Below, piece after piece: positions 7,242-13,845 of a DNA stretch of 13,845 nt (its first letter is position 1; every line of letters begins with the position of its first letter). The notes below the pieces were generated by a model that was not told where the DNA came from, ran no database searches, and worked only from the letters and a program-made list of their open reading frames with translations. Origin of the DNA: JBNJEM01 sp051745935 (GTDB taxonomy: Bacteria > Planctomycetota > Planctomycetia > Pirellulales > Pirellulaceae). The translations under genes were made by a program, and so were the position numbers. Where the stretch lies: positions 1 through 13,845 of the forward strand of contig JBNJEM010000138.1 of NCBI GenBank assembly GCA_051745935.1, given 5' to 3'.

Positions 7242-8471
7242 GAACTGGAACGTGACCGTGGAGAGTCGTTTCCGGGTTTCCTGCATGATGGCGTCTTCGG
7301 CCGCTTCGTCGTCTGCTTCGTAGGTGGCCGAGAATCGGAGGAACTCGCCGGCCTCGGACCACGGGACGGTGACCATTGAATGTTCCGTGATCAAGTACTG
7401 GCTGGCCGCTTCGGCGGTCTGGAACGTGGGGCCGCCTTCCACGCCACGCGGGGCGCGAGTGTATAGGAAGTAGCTTCCCTCCGGCATCTGGCAATCAAAC
7501 CCGCGGGTCTGGAGCGTGTCGACAAGTTTGCCGAGGCGCCGCTGGTATTTCGCATGGGTCCGGGCGGGGATGGTCTCGTCGTCCAACGCCGTTATCGCGG
7601 CCTTTTGGATGGCCATGAACTGACCCGAGTCGCAGTTGTCTTTCACATCGGAGAAGGCTTGGACGAGCGTTGGGTTGCCGCACACCCAGCCGATGCGCCA
7701 CCCGATCATGTTGAATCCTTTCGACAAGGAATGGACTTCCACGCCCACTTCCTTGGCACCGGGAACGGAGAGAAAACTGAGGGGTTCGCCCGTGAATGTC
7801 AACACGATATGCGCCGCGTCTTGCACAACCACGATTTCGTGGCGGTGGGCGAACTCGATCACGCGCTGGTAGAATTCTCGAGTGGCCACCTTGCCGGTGG
7901 GGCTGTTGGGATAGTTCAAAACCATCAGCTTGGTTTTTCCGAGAACATCTTCTGGGATTGCCCCAAGATCGGGCAAGAAATCGTTCTCTGGACGAAGTGG
8001 CAGGTTGAACACGCCGCCTCCATAGTATCGCGTATGCGTACCGGCCACGGGGTAACCCGGTACGGTCATCAACGTCATGTCTCCCGGATTGATGAAGCAC
8101 GCGGGCAGCATGGCCAGGGCAGTTTTGGATCCGATGCAGTGATTGACTTCCGTCGCCGGGTTCAGCTCGACACCAAAGTTACGCCGCATGAATCGAGCGG
8201 CGGCTTCCTTGAACTCGGGGATGCCATTGTCCGCGTATCCCCGATTTTCGGGGCGATTGATTTCCTCCGCCATCCGCTTTCGAACCACTTCCGGCGCCAT
8301 GGCATCGTTTTCACCGATGCCAAAGTCCAGCAACTGGCGGTCCGGGTGGTCGGCCAGAGCCTGGCGTTTGGCCCGCTTGATCTTTTCAAACTTATAGATT
8401 TCGTTTCCGGTACCGTAATTGGCGCCGCCAATACGCCGGGCAAACAGCTCTTGAAAATACGGGGTGCTCAT
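7239..8471 (-). CDS. dapL: LL-diaminopimelate aminotransferase
   Basis: This PLP-dependent class I/II aminotransferase converts tetrahydrodipicolinate and glutamate to LL-2,6-diaminopimelate and 2-oxoglutarate (EC 2.6.1.83), the short route to meso-DAP for peptidoglycan and lysine. The 410-residue length is typical. Motifs: substrate-site region ENRGYADNGIPEFKEAA (75-91), NYPNSPTGK (186-194), the PLP-contacting aspartate in VVVQDAAH (D218) and the Schiff-base lysine in SLSKGFNMIGWRIGW (K251). The frame extends upstream to 8606, but that part overlaps lptB and a repeat; the ATG at 8469-8471, preceded by GGAAAGGCAGGGA, fits the family N-terminus. It lies 131 bp downstream of lptB. The specific reaction is assigned by similarity to planctomycete proteins remembered under this name; another DapL-clade transaminase remains possible. 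Confidence 0.85.
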   Translation of the reverse strand: MSTPYFQELFARRIGGANYGTGNEIYKFEKIKRAKRQALADHPDRQLLDFGIGENDAMAPEVVRKRMAEEINRPENRGYADNGIPEFKEAAARFMRRNFGVELNPATEVNHCIGSKTALAMLPACFINPGDMTLMTVPGYPVAGTHTRYYGGGVFNLPLRPENDFLPDLGAIPEDVLGKTKLMVLNYPNSPTGKVATREFYQRVIEFAHRHEIVVVQDAAHIVLTFTGEPLSFLSVPGAKEVGVEVHSLSKGFNMIGWRIGWVCGNPTLVQAFSDVKDNCDSGQFMAIQKAAITALDDETIPARTHAKYQRRLGKLVDTLQTRGFDCQMPEGSYFLYTRAPRGVEGGPTFQTAEAASQYLITEHSMVTVPWSEAGEFLRFSATYEADDEAAEDAIMQETRKRLSTVTFQF

Positions 8472-8503
8472 TCCCTGCCTTTCCAATAAGAATTCGGGTT
8501 GCA

Positions 8504-8580
8504 TTTCACGGCCCGTGACAGAACGTGGTTTCCGGTATAAACGGATACGAGTTTCTCGTTTTGTTGGGCCTTTTGGATAG
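8504..8580 (-). repeat. Family 2 palindromic repeat, diverged copy iii, between lptB and dapL
   Basis: The segment starting at 8504 (TTTCACGGCCCGTGACAGAA, then CGTGGTTTCCG) matches the start of copies i and ii with one extra base. The middle is diverged, and the end (TCGTTTTGTTGGGCC then TTTTGG) again resembles the far arm. The arms GGCCCGTGACAGAAC and GTTTTGTTGGGCC remain partly complementary. It fills the lptB-dapL gap, from about 22 bp after the lptB stop to 32 bp before the dapL start. Confidence 0.6.
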
Positions 8581-8602
8581 TTGGAGACACGTCGCCGACC
8601 GC

Positions 8603-9400
8603 TCACCAGCGACCGTGTCGCGCGCGCTGAGCGGCAGCGCGGGCGACCTTCATGTGGGGTCGGGGGGGAGCGGCGAGGGGCCCATCGATGTTTCCCAGGT
8701 ACCGGCGACGTACTTCCTCGTGTTGTTTGATTTCTTCCGGCGTGCCGTCACAAAGAACTTTTCCGGAGGCGATGACATAGCAGCGATCAACGGTCTGCAA
8801 GATTTCCCGGGCCGCATGGTCGGTAATCAGAATCGAGATGCCTTGGCCCTGCAAGTCTCGAATGACCGCCTGAATGTTTTGCACGGTTACTGGGTCGATA
8901 CCCGCGAACGGCTCGTCCAGCATGATGATTTCCGGGTCGCTGACCAGGCAGCGCGCAAGCTCCAGACGCCGGCGTTCACCTCCGGAGAGTCCTGCTGCTT
9001 TGGACTTGCGAAGATGTTCAATATCGAACTGGGTCAGGAGTTCCCGGCATCGCCGGCGACGTTCTCCGCGGGGAACGCCTAGCAATTCCAGCATGCACAG
9101 CAGGTTCTGTTCCACGTTCATTTTCCGGAAAACACTGGATTCTTGAGCCAGATAGCCCATGCCCCCTTCACGCGCGCGGCGATACATGGGCCAGGATGTA
9201 ACGTCCAGTTCCGAAAGAAAAACGGTCCCGGCATCCGGTTCCAACATTCCACAGATGATACGAAAGCACGTTGTTTTCCCCGCCCCGTTGGGGCCCAACA
9301 ACCCTACAATTTCCCCTTGTTGGACATGCAAACCGACACCATCGACGACACATCGGCGGCCGAACGATTTGAGCAAGCCTTTCGCTTCCAAGACCTTCAT
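8603..9400 (-). CDS. lptB: LPS export ABC transporter ATP-binding protein LptB
   Basis: This 265-residue cytoplasmic ATPase, with LptF/LptG (not in this window), would drive lipopolysaccharide transfer towards the outer membrane. Motifs: Walker A GPNGAGKT (36-43), Q-loop Q86 in YLAQESSVFRKM, a region characteristic of LptB, signature LSGGE (138-142) followed by RRRLELAR, Walker B IIMLDEP (158-164), FAGIDP (165-170) and switch histidine H195 in ITDHAARE. The LAQESSVFRKMNVEQNL stretch and the LSGGERRRLELAR signature separate it from general LivF/LivG-type ATPases. A strong AAGGAGG (9410-9416) lies 9 nt before the ATG and fixes the start. The last 25 residues are a basic, alanine/arginine-rich tail beyond the usual end. 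It sits between lepB and dapL in one orientation with repeat-filled gaps of 156 and 131 bp. Confidence 0.9.
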   Translation of the reverse strand: MKVLEAKGLLKSFGRRCVVDGVGLHVQQGEIVGLLGPNGAGKTTCFRIICGMLEPDAGTVFLSELDVTSWPMYRRAREGGMGYLAQESSVFRKMNVEQNLLCMLELLGVPRGERRRRCRELLTQFDIEHLRKSKAAGLSGGERRRLELARCLVSDPEIIMLDEPFAGIDPVTVQNIQAVIRDLQGQGISILITDHAAREILQTVDRCYVIASGKVLCDGTPEEIKQHEEVRRRYLGNIDGPLAAPPRPHMKVARAAAQRARHGRW

Positions 9401-9438
9401 GCGATGGGTCCTCCTTGACTACCGACGTACGGAAATGT

Positions 9439-9523
9439 TTTACAGCCCGTAACAAAACCCGGTTCCCGCGTCCAAAACGCCCGAGGTGAAAGGAAGCCGG
9501 ACTGGTTTTGTTATGGCTTCTTA
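9439..9523 (-). repeat. Family 2 palindromic repeat, copy ii, between lepB and lptB
   Basis: This is the best copy of the 85-bp family. Outer arms are ACAGCCCGTAACAAAACC (9442-9459) and GGTTTTGTTATGGCTTCTT (9504-9522); inner arms CCGGTTCC and GGAAGCCGG continue the pairing, giving a long interrupted hairpin. It lies 33 bp after the lepB stop and 38 bp before the lptB start, leaving the lptB ribosome binding site free. It could act as an RNA hairpin that protects or separates the two messages. Confidence 0.85.
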
Positions 9524-9556
9524 ACTTGCCCCTATCGGGACATGGCCCGTCGGCCC

Positions 9557-11401
9557 CTAATGGATCAGTCGCATCCGCCGTACATTGGGCAGATACGGGA
9601 TGGGGCGATACCAAGGGTGGGGCCAGTAGATCAGCACGGCTTTCCCGATTAACAGGTCATTTTCGAAAAAGTGATGGGGCCACATCCGGGCGTCCGAACT
9701 TTGGGGGCTGTTGTCGCCCAGTGGGAAGAACTGATCCGATTCGAGTTTCTTCTCAAACGTGTCCCGTGCGTCAAAGAGTTTTGTGTCTTCCCATGTGCTG
9801 GGATCTTTCAGGATCGTGCGAATGTACTCGGGCGCGTACGGGAGCGTATATTCGTAAGGTGGTGGACCGCTGGTGGTGGCCACGTAGTAAATATCCCGAA
9901 AGACCCGAAGATGTTTCACATGCAAAGGCGCTCCGCGGGTGCCAACTCCCACCGGCGCCAGATCGCCCGGGTTTTCCGGCGTCGATACCGGTCGCGCATC
10001 AGGTCGCGGCGTGTACGTGGTCGGTCCCTCGAATTGGATCCGCTTCCCGTCCACCCACAACCGGACTTCCGCGTCCACGTTGGAATAGCGAATTGAGTAG
10101 GTGCCAGGGCCGTCGATGGGGGTCGTTCCGACCGGTTCCGCGACCGTGGAGCCGTCTCCGCCGACAAATGGCGTGGTCCCTTCCCCAATCGACAAGGTTG
10201 CTGTTCCAGAGGCGATGTCGATGCGACAGGTGTAAGCAACTCCTCCCCTGGTTAGTTGCAACAACAATTCCCCCGAATCACTTTGCACATCGACCTCGCC
10301 TTCAAACGCCAGGTCGCCGACCCAATGGAGTCCCAGGGTTCCGTGAGGCGTCAGAGACCGGCTGCCGAAAACGGGCTGAGGCAAGTCTTGTGGATCGCCT
10401 GCCGGGCTATAGAGGTGACGATCCCGGTTACTTATGGACGTGAACGCATTGTACGCATAGAAATCCGAAATGAGCTTTCCTGAATACCGATCAGGCGCCG
10501 GCAAGGGGTCGTCCTTTTCTTGGAGTGAGCGAATCATGGACCAGTCACTGGGCGTGGGCACGATGTGATGGTAACGCAACCACAAGTCCTGGCTGAGTTC
10601 TCCGTTCGTCTGATAGGAATGGCCGTTGTCCTCGCTCCACCACAAGCCAGCCACATCCGCGTTTCCCGGGGCCCACGGTTCCCATCGCAGTGGCCAACCC
10701 ACCTCCGTTAACGTATCGGAAATGTGGGTGGAATCCGAGACCAGCTGCAGCATGGCCCGCAGTTTTCGATCCGGCTTGCGGGCAATATGGAACTCCTCGT
10801 CGTCGGCCTCTTTAATATAGATGTCCCCGCGCTTGATCAATACGGTTTCACCTGGCAAACCAATCAGCCGCTTAATGTAGTTTTGTTGCGCGTTGTTCGG
10901 ATACTTGAACACCATGACATCCCAACGCTTGGGTGGGGTGAAGTCATAGATGAATTTGCTGACCAGGATGCGATCCCCGGAAAACGACGCCGTGTTGGCG
11001 TTTCCCTCGAGATCAAGCAATTGCCGGTAGCGGCAGAGCGGACAGGTTGCCGCCACGACGAGCCGGTCGGATGAAACTCGCCGACCCGTTTGACTCTGCT
11101 GGCTCTCAACGCTGGCGCCGGCTTGATACCAATAACCACACTCAGGGCATTGGACATCTTTGTGTAGCCCCATCAGCGTTGGGGCCATCGATCCGGTGGG
11201 AATGACAAACGCTTCGGCCACGAACGCGCGAAAAAGAAATGCCAGAATAACGGCGACGGCTATCGATTCAACAGTCTCACGCGTTGCTTGGTTCGGAACG
11301 GGAGGCGCGGGTGTTCGCGACGTTTCCTGCTGGGATTGCGATGGTTGCCCCTCAGGCCGCCGCGATGACCGCTTTGTCCCCGCTCCTCTCGACTTGCTCA
11401 T
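9557..11401 (-). CDS. lepB: Signal peptidase I (S26) with zinc-ribbon and long insertion
   Basis: This membrane peptidase removes signal peptides from exported proteins using a Ser/Lys dyad. After a 40-residue polar, proline-rich N-terminus, one membrane helix (about 44-63) leads into box B, IPTGSMAPTL, with catalytic S71. Box C is GDRILVSKF (142-150), box D NYIKRLIGLPGE contains K177, and box E is GDNSPQSSDAR (562-572). All catalytic boxes are intact. Two insertions are unusual: paired CPEC and CPLC cysteines (C85, C88, C120, C123) between boxes B and C, which look like a zinc ribbon, and about 385 residues between boxes D and E, including a beta-rich stretch (about 357-460) resembling a LamG/concanavalin-type sandwich. 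At 614 residues it is two to three times the usual length. A family 2 and a family 1 repeat lie directly upstream. Function is secure; the insert roles are unknown. Confidence 0.92.
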   Translation of the reverse strand: MSKSRGAGTKRSSRRPEGQPSQSQQETSRTPAPPVPNQATRETVESIAVAVILAFLFRAFVAEAFVIPTGSMAPTLMGLHKDVQCPECGYWYQAGASVESQQSQTGRRVSSDRLVVAATCPLCRYRQLLDLEGNANTASFSGDRILVSKFIYDFTPPKRWDVMVFKYPNNAQQNYIKRLIGLPGETVLIKRGDIYIKEADDEEFHIARKPDRKLRAMLQLVSDSTHISDTLTEVGWPLRWEPWAPGNADVAGLWWSEDNGHSYQTNGELSQDLWLRYHHIVPTPSDWSMIRSLQEKDDPLPAPDRYSGKLISDFYAYNAFTSISNRDRHLYSPAGDPQDLPQPVFGSRSLTPHGTLGLHWVGDLAFEGEVDVQSDSGELLLQLTRGGVAYTCRIDIASGTATLSIGEGTTPFVGGDGSTVAEPVGTTPIDGPGTYSIRYSNVDAEVRLWVDGKRIQFEGPTTYTPRPDARPVSTPENPGDLAPVGVGTRGAPLHVKHLRVFRDIYYVATTSGPPPYEYTLPYAPEYIRTILKDPSTWEDTKLFDARDTFEKKLESDQFFPLGDNSPQSSDARMWPHHFFENDLLIGKAVLIYWPHPWYRPIPYLPNVRRMRLIH

Positions 11402-11420
11402 GATGTTTCCACTCGCATTA

Positions 11421-11506
11421 TCTTACAGCCGGTCAAAAAACTTGCCTCCCGCGTCCAAAACTTGTTGGACGGCGAGGGAGTGGCCTGATTTCGTGAGGCC
11501 CTTTTA
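11421..11506 (-). repeat. Family 2 palindromic repeat, diverged copy iv, upstream of lepB
   Basis: CTTACAGCCGGTCAAAAAAC then CTCCCGCGTCCAAAAC matches copy ii over its first 40 bp (CCCGCGTCCAAAAC is identical). The far end, TGATTTCGTGAGGCCCTTTT, is a weak match to the other arm. It ends 20 bp before the lepB ATG, so it would lie in the 5' leader of lepB, next to the family 1 copy. Confidence 0.55.
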
Positions 11507-11610
11507 CACCCGTCGCGGATGGATTTTGTCCCCCGCGAGTCCGACCCACCGGAGGACGGCTTGCGTCGAGCAGCTTTCCACCCGGACAAATCCGACCGCC
11601 TGACGTATAT
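11500..11610 (-). repeat. Family 1 repeat, copy C, upstream of lepB
   Basis: The reverse complement of this segment is about 87% identical to copy B, with one inserted base, starting ATATACGTCAGGCGG and ending GTGTAAAAG. It points towards lepB and ends about 100 bp before its ATG. The long-range pairing seen in copies A and B is best here: GGATTTGTCC with GGACAAAATCC (one bulge), while GTCC and GGAC can still form the inner hairpin. Confidence 0.75.
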
Positions 11611-11824
11611 TCGTAATCCTAGCCCCGCGTGCCACGGTCCTTTATACTCGAAGCGATCACGCATGACACAAATGTGCCGGAATACTTCCCGCAAACGCCC
11701 GGAATATGGCGCCCCGTGGTCGCCCCGCGCCTCTTGCGTCAGGGTGTCTTCGTGACGCCGGAACGAAGCGCGAAATCGATTTCCGCCGCGACTCGGCCAA
11801 GCAGCGAGACATTCGATTTCCCGG

Positions 11825-11844
11825 CCCCCCGTCAGCGGAGGGGG
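11825..11844. repeat. GC-rich hairpin
   Basis: CCCCCCGTCAGCGGAGGGGG folds with CCG/CGG around a TCAG loop, one bulged A, and a C/G outer stem. No T tract follows on either strand. It may be a dispersed hairpin repeat; its role is unknown. Confidence 0.5.
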
Positions 11845-12087
11845 CATGGGGATAACGCTTCTGTTTCCATTTCCCTAGGGAGCCACGGCCACCGTTAAGC
11901 GCGCTCTGACAATGAAACATTGATTGTATTCGCTTTTGGCCGCGTGAAATAGCCCAGATTCTCGCTGCTCCGTTGGAGGGGGCGTTTTCCGGCTGGCGGC
12001 GACGGAATCCGCGAGCAGGCGTCACGCAGTGGTAACGTTTGGCTCGAACTGTAAGCTTCGCGTCTCGAGCAGCTGGTAAAGCCCGGC

Positions 12088-12253
12088 GTAGCCGTTCACG
12101 GGTGCCGCTACACGGCTTGGACACGCAAGGCCCGCATGGATGCCACGGGCTTGTCCCGTGGTGGTTCACGCTCGCCGCTACAGACCGGCCGGACACACCA
12201 CTGCTCTTCGTCGGTAGCGTGGAACGTAACGGACCACGGGACAAGCCCGTGGC
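12088..12253. repeat. REPIN-like pair of inverted hairpin repeats
   Basis: GCCACGGGCTTGTCCCGTGG plus T (12142-12162) and its exact 21-bp reverse complement (12233-12253) flank 70 bp. Each unit is itself a hairpin (CCACGGG/CCCGTGG around 5 nt). In addition, GTTCACG-NNN-GCCGCTACA occurs twice (12094-12112 and 12164-12182), and GTAGC/GCTAC (12088-12092/12107-12111) forms a small inverted repeat. Two REP units in opposite orientation are the layout of a REPIN. No transposase of the RAYT type is in the window. Confidence 0.7.
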
Positions 12254-12479
12254 CTTTGCACCTTCAAAAGCCTTCCTTGAAGATGTGCGACGGAAGTGCG
12301 AACATGCGGGGATATCAGTCTCTTGCCCGTGAACGGTTACAGCCCGGCTTTCGGGGCCTTTTCGGCCATCACTCTCTCCGCACGGGTTCAAATTCCGTCC
12401 ACCAGAACACACCGCCTGAAGTACATTCGGCTTCGGACGGCCAACGTATTCCCCGCATTATTCGCGGACTGTCGGCATC

Positions 12480-13799
12480 ATGAGAGTTTCCAGTTTCCTA
12501 CCGCCGTTGCGAGGTCGTTGCGGGCCCTGGGTATTACTGATCTTGCTGTTGCTCCTCGGCGTCCGTTTTTTCGCCTTTGAAGGCTGGGTGTGGCCCGTTC
12601 GTGTCGTGGGCGGATCGATGGCGGATTCGTTTTTGGGGGCCCACTACCGGATTTGCTGTGGGGATTGTGGTTTCGTTTTCCACTGTGGGGCCGAGTATGT
12701 ACCTTCGAATCGAAAAGCGGTTTGTCCCAATTGCGGGTTTCGGGACAACGAGTTGGAAGAATCGCGGCGAGGGCCTGGTCAGCGAGTGTTGATCGACCGC
12801 TGGTCGGGTTGGACGGGCGGTGCGGAGTTGTGGCAGCCCCTGGCGTTTACATCGGCGTCGCGCGCCGAATATCTAGCCATTAAGCGAGTGGTGGCCAAGG
12901 GGGAAGGACGGGTGGGAATTCAAGATGGCGAGGTTTTTTTGGATGGGCGGATTCAACGGAAAACGCTGGCCCAATTTCGCCAGTTACGTCTCCTGGTTCA
13001 CGACGACCGGTACCGCCCCACTCAAACGAAGGGGTTGCCGGATCGTTGGCGCGCCGCGGAGCCGGATTCGCCGTGGCGTGCCACCGATTCAGGTTACCAA
13101 TATGTGGCGAAAGACAAGCGGCCAAATTCGGCGGTGGATTGGCTCGAATACCGGCAGTGGACCTGCTGGCCCAACCGGTCGCCGCCCGCGAAGCGAACGG
13201 CTCCGACTCCCATTCTGGATCACTACGCGTACAACCAGAGCCTCTCGCGAAGTCGTTTGCACGAGGTTGGCGACATTATGTTGCAGTGTGAACTCACGGC
13301 GCGCGGGAGAGGCCGAGTGGTATTGCGGTTCGATGATGGCGCGGACCGGTTTCAGTTCACGTTGAATTATCCGGACCGAAGCTGCTATTTGCGGCATAAC
13401 GGCAAACTGGTGGGGCATGTTTCTCGCCCAACTTTGCCGCGGCCTTGGCGTATTGAGTTTGGAGTATGCGACCAGCGCGTCTTCGCGAGCATGGACCAGA
13501 CCGTGTTGTTTCAGCGCGGCTATCAACCGGCCGAATACCCGCGGCGCGAGGTCGAGGTTGCCTCGCCGTTGGCCGTGGGCGCAGCAGGCCTCGAGGTCCA
13601 GTTCGAGGCGCCTCGGATCTATCGAGATGTTTACTATTTGGGGCCCGGCGGTGAACGTCGCTGGGTGGCGCCCGACCCGTTGGCTCCTGATGAATACTTC
13701 GTGATTGGGGATAACGTGCCCGTGTCGATCGATTGTCGCCGCATTGGGCCGCTGCGCGAGGACTCGGTCCGCGGCCCTGTTTTCCACCTGGGCGATTGA
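12480..13799 (+). CDS. Signal peptidase I-like (S26) paralogue with zinc-ribbon and insertion
   Basis: This 439-residue membrane peptidase homologue is diverged from the lepB product. One membrane helix (about 16-33) precedes box B, VVGGSMADSF, with serine S46. Paired cysteines C60/C63 and C82/C85 (CGDC, CPNC) form a zinc-ribbon-like unit in the same place as in lepB. Lysine K135 in YLAIKRVVAKGEG aligns with the catalytic lysine. The C-terminal box reads GDNVPVSIDCR (410-420), keeping GDN, S416, D418 and R420. Between K135 and the GDN box about 270 residues share features with the lepB insert (HYAYN, VGDI, RIYRDVYY). It may therefore be active, perhaps on special substrates; loss of activity is less likely. 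The start is the only ATG with the full helix, and no clear ribosome binding site precedes it. It is divergent from lepB across 1.1 kb. Confidence 0.8.
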   Translation: MRVSSFLPPLRGRCGPWVLLILLLLLGVRFFAFEGWVWPVRVVGGSMADSFLGAHYRICCGDCGFVFHCGAEYVPSNRKAVCPNCGFRDNELEESRRGPGQRVLIDRWSGWTGGAELWQPLAFTSASRAEYLAIKRVVAKGEGRVGIQDGEVFLDGRIQRKTLAQFRQLRLLVHDDRYRPTQTKGLPDRWRAAEPDSPWRATDSGYQYVAKDKRPNSAVDWLEYRQWTCWPNRSPPAKRTAPTPILDHYAYNQSLSRSRLHEVGDIMLQCELTARGRGRVVLRFDDGADRFQFTLNYPDRSCYLRHNGKLVGHVSRPTLPRPWRIEFGVCDQRVFASMDQTVLFQRGYQPAEYPRREVEVASPLAVGAAGLEVQFEAPRIYRDVYYLGPGGERRWVAPDPLAPDEYFVIGDNVPVSIDCRRIGPLREDSVRGPVFHLGD

Positions 13800-13845
13800 T
13801 GCCGAGGGTTTTCAGGCGAGGGTGGCATGCTGGTCAATTCCGAGG
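13799..13845 (+). CDS. Possible start of a next gene, cut by the window edge
   Basis: Two candidate starts remain open to the edge. An ATG at 13799-13801 overlaps the preceding stop (TGATG) and reads MPRVFRRGWHAGQFR. An ATG at 13827-13829, preceded by GCGAGGGTGGC, reads MLVNSE. Too little sequence is present to assign anything. It would be co-transcribed with the peptidase paralogue. Confidence 0.2.
   Translation, partial: MPRVFRRGWHAGQFR

Larger units (their letters stand above)
11611..12479. other. Long divergent intergenic region between the two signal peptidase genes
   Basis: About 870 bp lie between the lepB-side family 1 repeat and the second peptidase gene. Contents seen: a C5-6/G5 hairpin at 11825-11844, a small palindrome (CAATG-AAA-CATTG) at 11910-11922, and a repeat block at 12088-12253. 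A short hairpin-rich piece at about 12331-12367 starts with TTACAGCCCGG, like a family 2 edge. Open frames here run through the hairpins and have no recognisable protein features, so none is called. Both genes' promoters should lie here, but no clear boxes were found by eye. Confidence 0.6.

Noticed and set aside
7554..8489. 311-codon plus-strand frame opposite dapL
   Set aside because: It is antisense to a well-conserved aminotransferase gene and shows no protein signal of its own.
9508..10443. 311-codon plus-strand frame opposite lepB
   Set aside because: It overlaps the strongly supported lepB coding strand, and the translation has no domain features.
12382..12404. tRNA-like T-arm followed by CCACCA (CACGGGTTCAAATTCCGTCC then ACCA)
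   Set aside because: Only the T-arm resembles a tRNA. No matching acceptor, D or anticodon arms lie upstream, and the bases between the T-stem and CCA are missing. Probably coincidence, at most a remnant.
11657..12412. 251-codon open frame on the minus strand
   Set aside because: It runs through several hairpin repeats, has no recognisable domain, and its arginine/serine/proline-rich composition is that of non-coding GC-rich DNA.

Overview
The window looks like chromosomal DNA from a planctomycete, most likely of the Pirellulales type. A Thermogutta-like source is a guess. The basis is moderately GC-rich DNA, long signal peptidases carrying zinc-ribbon and beta-rich insertions, a planctomycete-style LL-diaminopimelate aminotransferase, and many short hairpin repeats between genes. 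No tRNA, rRNA, prophage or insertion sequence was recognised.

Layout: (1) 1-284 holds two 32-bp direct repeats, each with a hairpin, downstream of folC. (2) 285-1706, minus strand: folC, folylpolyglutamate/dihydrofolate synthase. (3) 1707-2376: intergenic region with two repeat elements and one doubtful small ORF. (4) 2377-7068, plus strand: a three-gene transporter unit, made of an ABC ATPase, an ABC-2-type permease with a large extracytoplasmic domain, and a membrane-anchored helical protein whose start overlaps the permease stop by 4 bp. (5) 7239-11401, minus strand: lepB, lptB and dapL in transcription order, separated by 130-160 bp gaps that each hold a copy of one palindromic repeat. 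(6) 11402-12479: a long divergent intergenic region with repeats. (7) 12480-13799, plus strand: a second, diverged signal peptidase I paralogue, followed by the possible first codons of another gene at the window edge.

The protein-coding content is mostly envelope work: peptidoglycan precursor or lysine synthesis (dapL), LPS transport (lptB), signal-peptide removal (two S26 peptidases) and an exporter-type ABC system. The most unusual content lies between genes. Two repeat families occur. Family 1 (about 110 bp, three copies, 87-88% identical) always lies in sense orientation shortly upstream of a start codon, before the ABC ATPase, the permease and lepB. It could be a promoter plus structured leader, or a mobile hairpin. 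Family 2 (about 85 bp, two good and three weaker copies) is an imperfect palindrome in which the two best copies differ by paired changes that keep the hairpin, and it occupies every junction of the lepB-lptB-dapL cluster. The two signal peptidases share a zinc-ribbon-like cysteine quartet and a long insertion between the catalytic lysine and the GDN box.
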